Source: Bacteroidota bacterium
GTDB taxonomy: Bacteria > Bacteroidota > Ignavibacteria > SZUA-365
Direction of reading: 5' to 3'
NCBI GenBank assembly: GCA_023432805.1
Contig: JAEYUG010000113.1
Coordinates: 1-47,540, forward strand
DNA length: 47,540 bases
The translations under genes were made by a program, and so were the position numbers. The notes under the pieces are model-generated. The model was not told the origin of the DNA, did no database searches, and was given only the letters and a program-made list of their open reading frames with translations. Below, piece by piece: positions 47,201-47,540 of the stretch (position 1 is its first letter; each line of letters begins with the position of its first letter).

Positions 47201-47540
47201 CGTCGCACGGCAGTTCGTGCAGGAGTGGTATCGTCGCTACCTCGATGCAGGTGGAGCGGGCTCGGTCGTGCTCGGAGTGTCCCGCGAACCGTCTGCCGCA
47301 GCGTTCGCGCTCGCCGCGCCCTGGCCGAATCCCGCCATGGCCTCGACCGGGATCGCGTTCACGACTACATCGATGCTCCCTGCACGCCTGGCGCTCGTCG
47401 ACGCGCTCGGTCGCGAGGTTGCAGTGCTGACCGATGGTGTCGTCGATGCCGGTCGCTGGCAGTATCGGATCGATGTGTCCGCGCTCCCCGCGGGTGTGTA
47501 TCAGGTGGTGCTGACGCAGGCGGGACGCACGGCCGTGCGT
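44220..47540 (+). CDS. Exported lamin-tail / OB-fold / FN3 / phospholipase D protein, 3' end outside window
   Basis: 1107 codons are open to the right edge. The signal peptide is preceded by an extended n-region (hydrophobic LLVLFLLCTVTPILHA-QS near 44-62). Lamin-tail domain ~63-185 (VLISEFATRGG, EFVELYNPSP, GWKLQYRS). OB-fold-like module ~370-560 (VPVLLNQFVTVDGIVTV, EVTVTGKVTHFNG). FN3 ~577-665 (ITPTSVTLAWQT). Two PLD-type HKD motifs: HNKFVVID at 776 followed by ITGSWN, and HHKYMVVD at 953 followed by TGSHNWS; both His/Lys/Asp sets are intact. T9SS domain from ~1029 (APWPNPAMASTGIAF ... LPAGVYQVVLTQ), probably a few residues short of its end. Likely a secreted nuclease or phosphodiesterase; LTD and OB domains suggest a nucleic-acid substrate (inference). 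Confidence 0.9.
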   Translation, partial: MIQSQIPSIVPVSKTASPHGARRATAAQTRCGAAASLLVLFLLCTVTPILHAQSGSVLISEFATRGGAVGNAAGEFVELYNPSPVNIDISGWKLQYRSAAGSSYSPIATLPVGSVIKARSYFLLVGPTWGGTPAGNASWTGSGIADNGGLRLVNAADVEIDRVGYGTGNDPKVAAAPNHGDAANDNSVERKASAASTAATMAAGGAEQHAGNGYNSNNNAADFIVRTTGRDPQNAASAPEPRSDDGSGTARTIRTAMRAGEIGDVPIIYRRDPAYAVTSLKIVVPAGFTWSRDAADVDVSAQSNTSVIEDSVFVENIAFANDSLTITLANLTAPSTTSSYPFMVYSRGSAGSYFPLQTQPSVLVSGAPIPIAEARANDASGVPVLLNQFVTVDGIVTVGNQFGAPAYMEDATGGVAVYAFDFSDQVQIGEEVTVTGKVTHFNGLTELVEVMIEAKLPPSGEVAPRVVTIAQLLADGAGGREQFESGLVRINGVTVNTQTWTVNGSGTNYKITDATGEMDVRIDNNVDLAGTPAPGGSFDIVGIVSQFKNASPYIGGYQLMPRMKRDIIATGPGITTTPIETDITPTSVTLAWQTGKSAASHVRYGVTDAYEAGIAAGGGAGTEHEVTITGLSPATIYRVQPFSIAAGDTSFAQPFFVSSASATSTGALNVYFNRSVESSLLPSFPAQGNQNLKNRLLDRIDRADFSIDLALYSLSGSVGDEIASSLIAAHNRGVKIRMIFEADNANTAAIRALRNAGVPQIVDSFDPLNAGAGLMHNKFVVIDGRDRSSDTDDWIITGSWNPTDPGTDNDAQNVVEIQDQSLAVTYTKEFEEMWGSATATPNSTASRFGVRKRADTPRRFVVGGIWMDVHFSPSDRTNDYLLRTIRGAARSIYFALLTFTRDDLGQEMLAAHRAGKTVRGVMDNSSDQGSEFAFFQTNGMDVLLKKGLSGLLHHKYMVVDPETASGRVVTGSHNWSNAAEFANNENTIGIASAAVARQFVQEWYRRYLDAGGAGSVVLGVSREPSAAAFALAAPWPNPAMASTGIAFTTTSMLPARLALVDALGREVAVLTDGVVDAGRWQYRIDVSALPAGVYQVVLTQAGRTAVR

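Overview
The window looks like a chromosomal piece of a GC-rich bacterium of the Bacteroidota/Chlorobiota (FCB) assemblage, most like the Ignavibacteria/Kapabacteria side. The main reason is the number of exported proteins that end in a type IX secretion (T9SS) sorting domain, two of them with the NYPNPFNPSTT signature followed by a 'DxxGxxVxxL...G...Y.....' beta-sandwich. This placement is inference from protein style; no rRNA or tRNA gene was seen.

Layout. 1-5591 (minus): two tandem secreted beta-helix proteins with almost identical cores and different N-termini; the first runs off the left edge. 5987-12105 (plus): glmS and nadA, then two exported proteins, the second an outer-membrane barrel with an OmpA-like C-terminus. 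12082-14290 (minus): lpdA and a BtpA-family TIM barrel. 14442-15817 (plus): a lipoprotein and a serine esterase overlapping by one base. 15890-19400 (plus): two paralogous pentaheme cytochrome-type proteins, the second with a T9SS sorting domain. 19510-22340 (plus): a small outer-membrane barrel, a lone receiver domain and transcription terminator rho, which lacks the usual N-terminal domain. 22392-25178 (minus): a soluble GAF histidine kinase and an NtrC-type sigma-54 response regulator. 25461-27356 (minus): two paralogous helical lipoproteins, each with a strong ribosome-binding site and its own terminator. 27433-32382 (minus): a secreted BNR-propeller protein and a 756-residue protein that reads as a superfamily-2 helicase with every catalytic motif lost. 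32684-47540 (plus): three very large T9SS substrates, the last a lamin-tail/OB/FN3/phospholipase D protein cut by the right edge only a few residues before its end.

How the genes work together. Housekeeping genes (glmS, nadA, lpdA, rho) are islands among surface and secreted proteins. At least five products appear to be T9SS cargo, but no T9SS machinery gene lies in the window. The best leads for new biology are the dead helicase homologue, the T9SS-targeted multiheme protein beside a sister without the tag, the tandem beta-helix pair, the secreted PLD protein, and the leader and architecture of rho.
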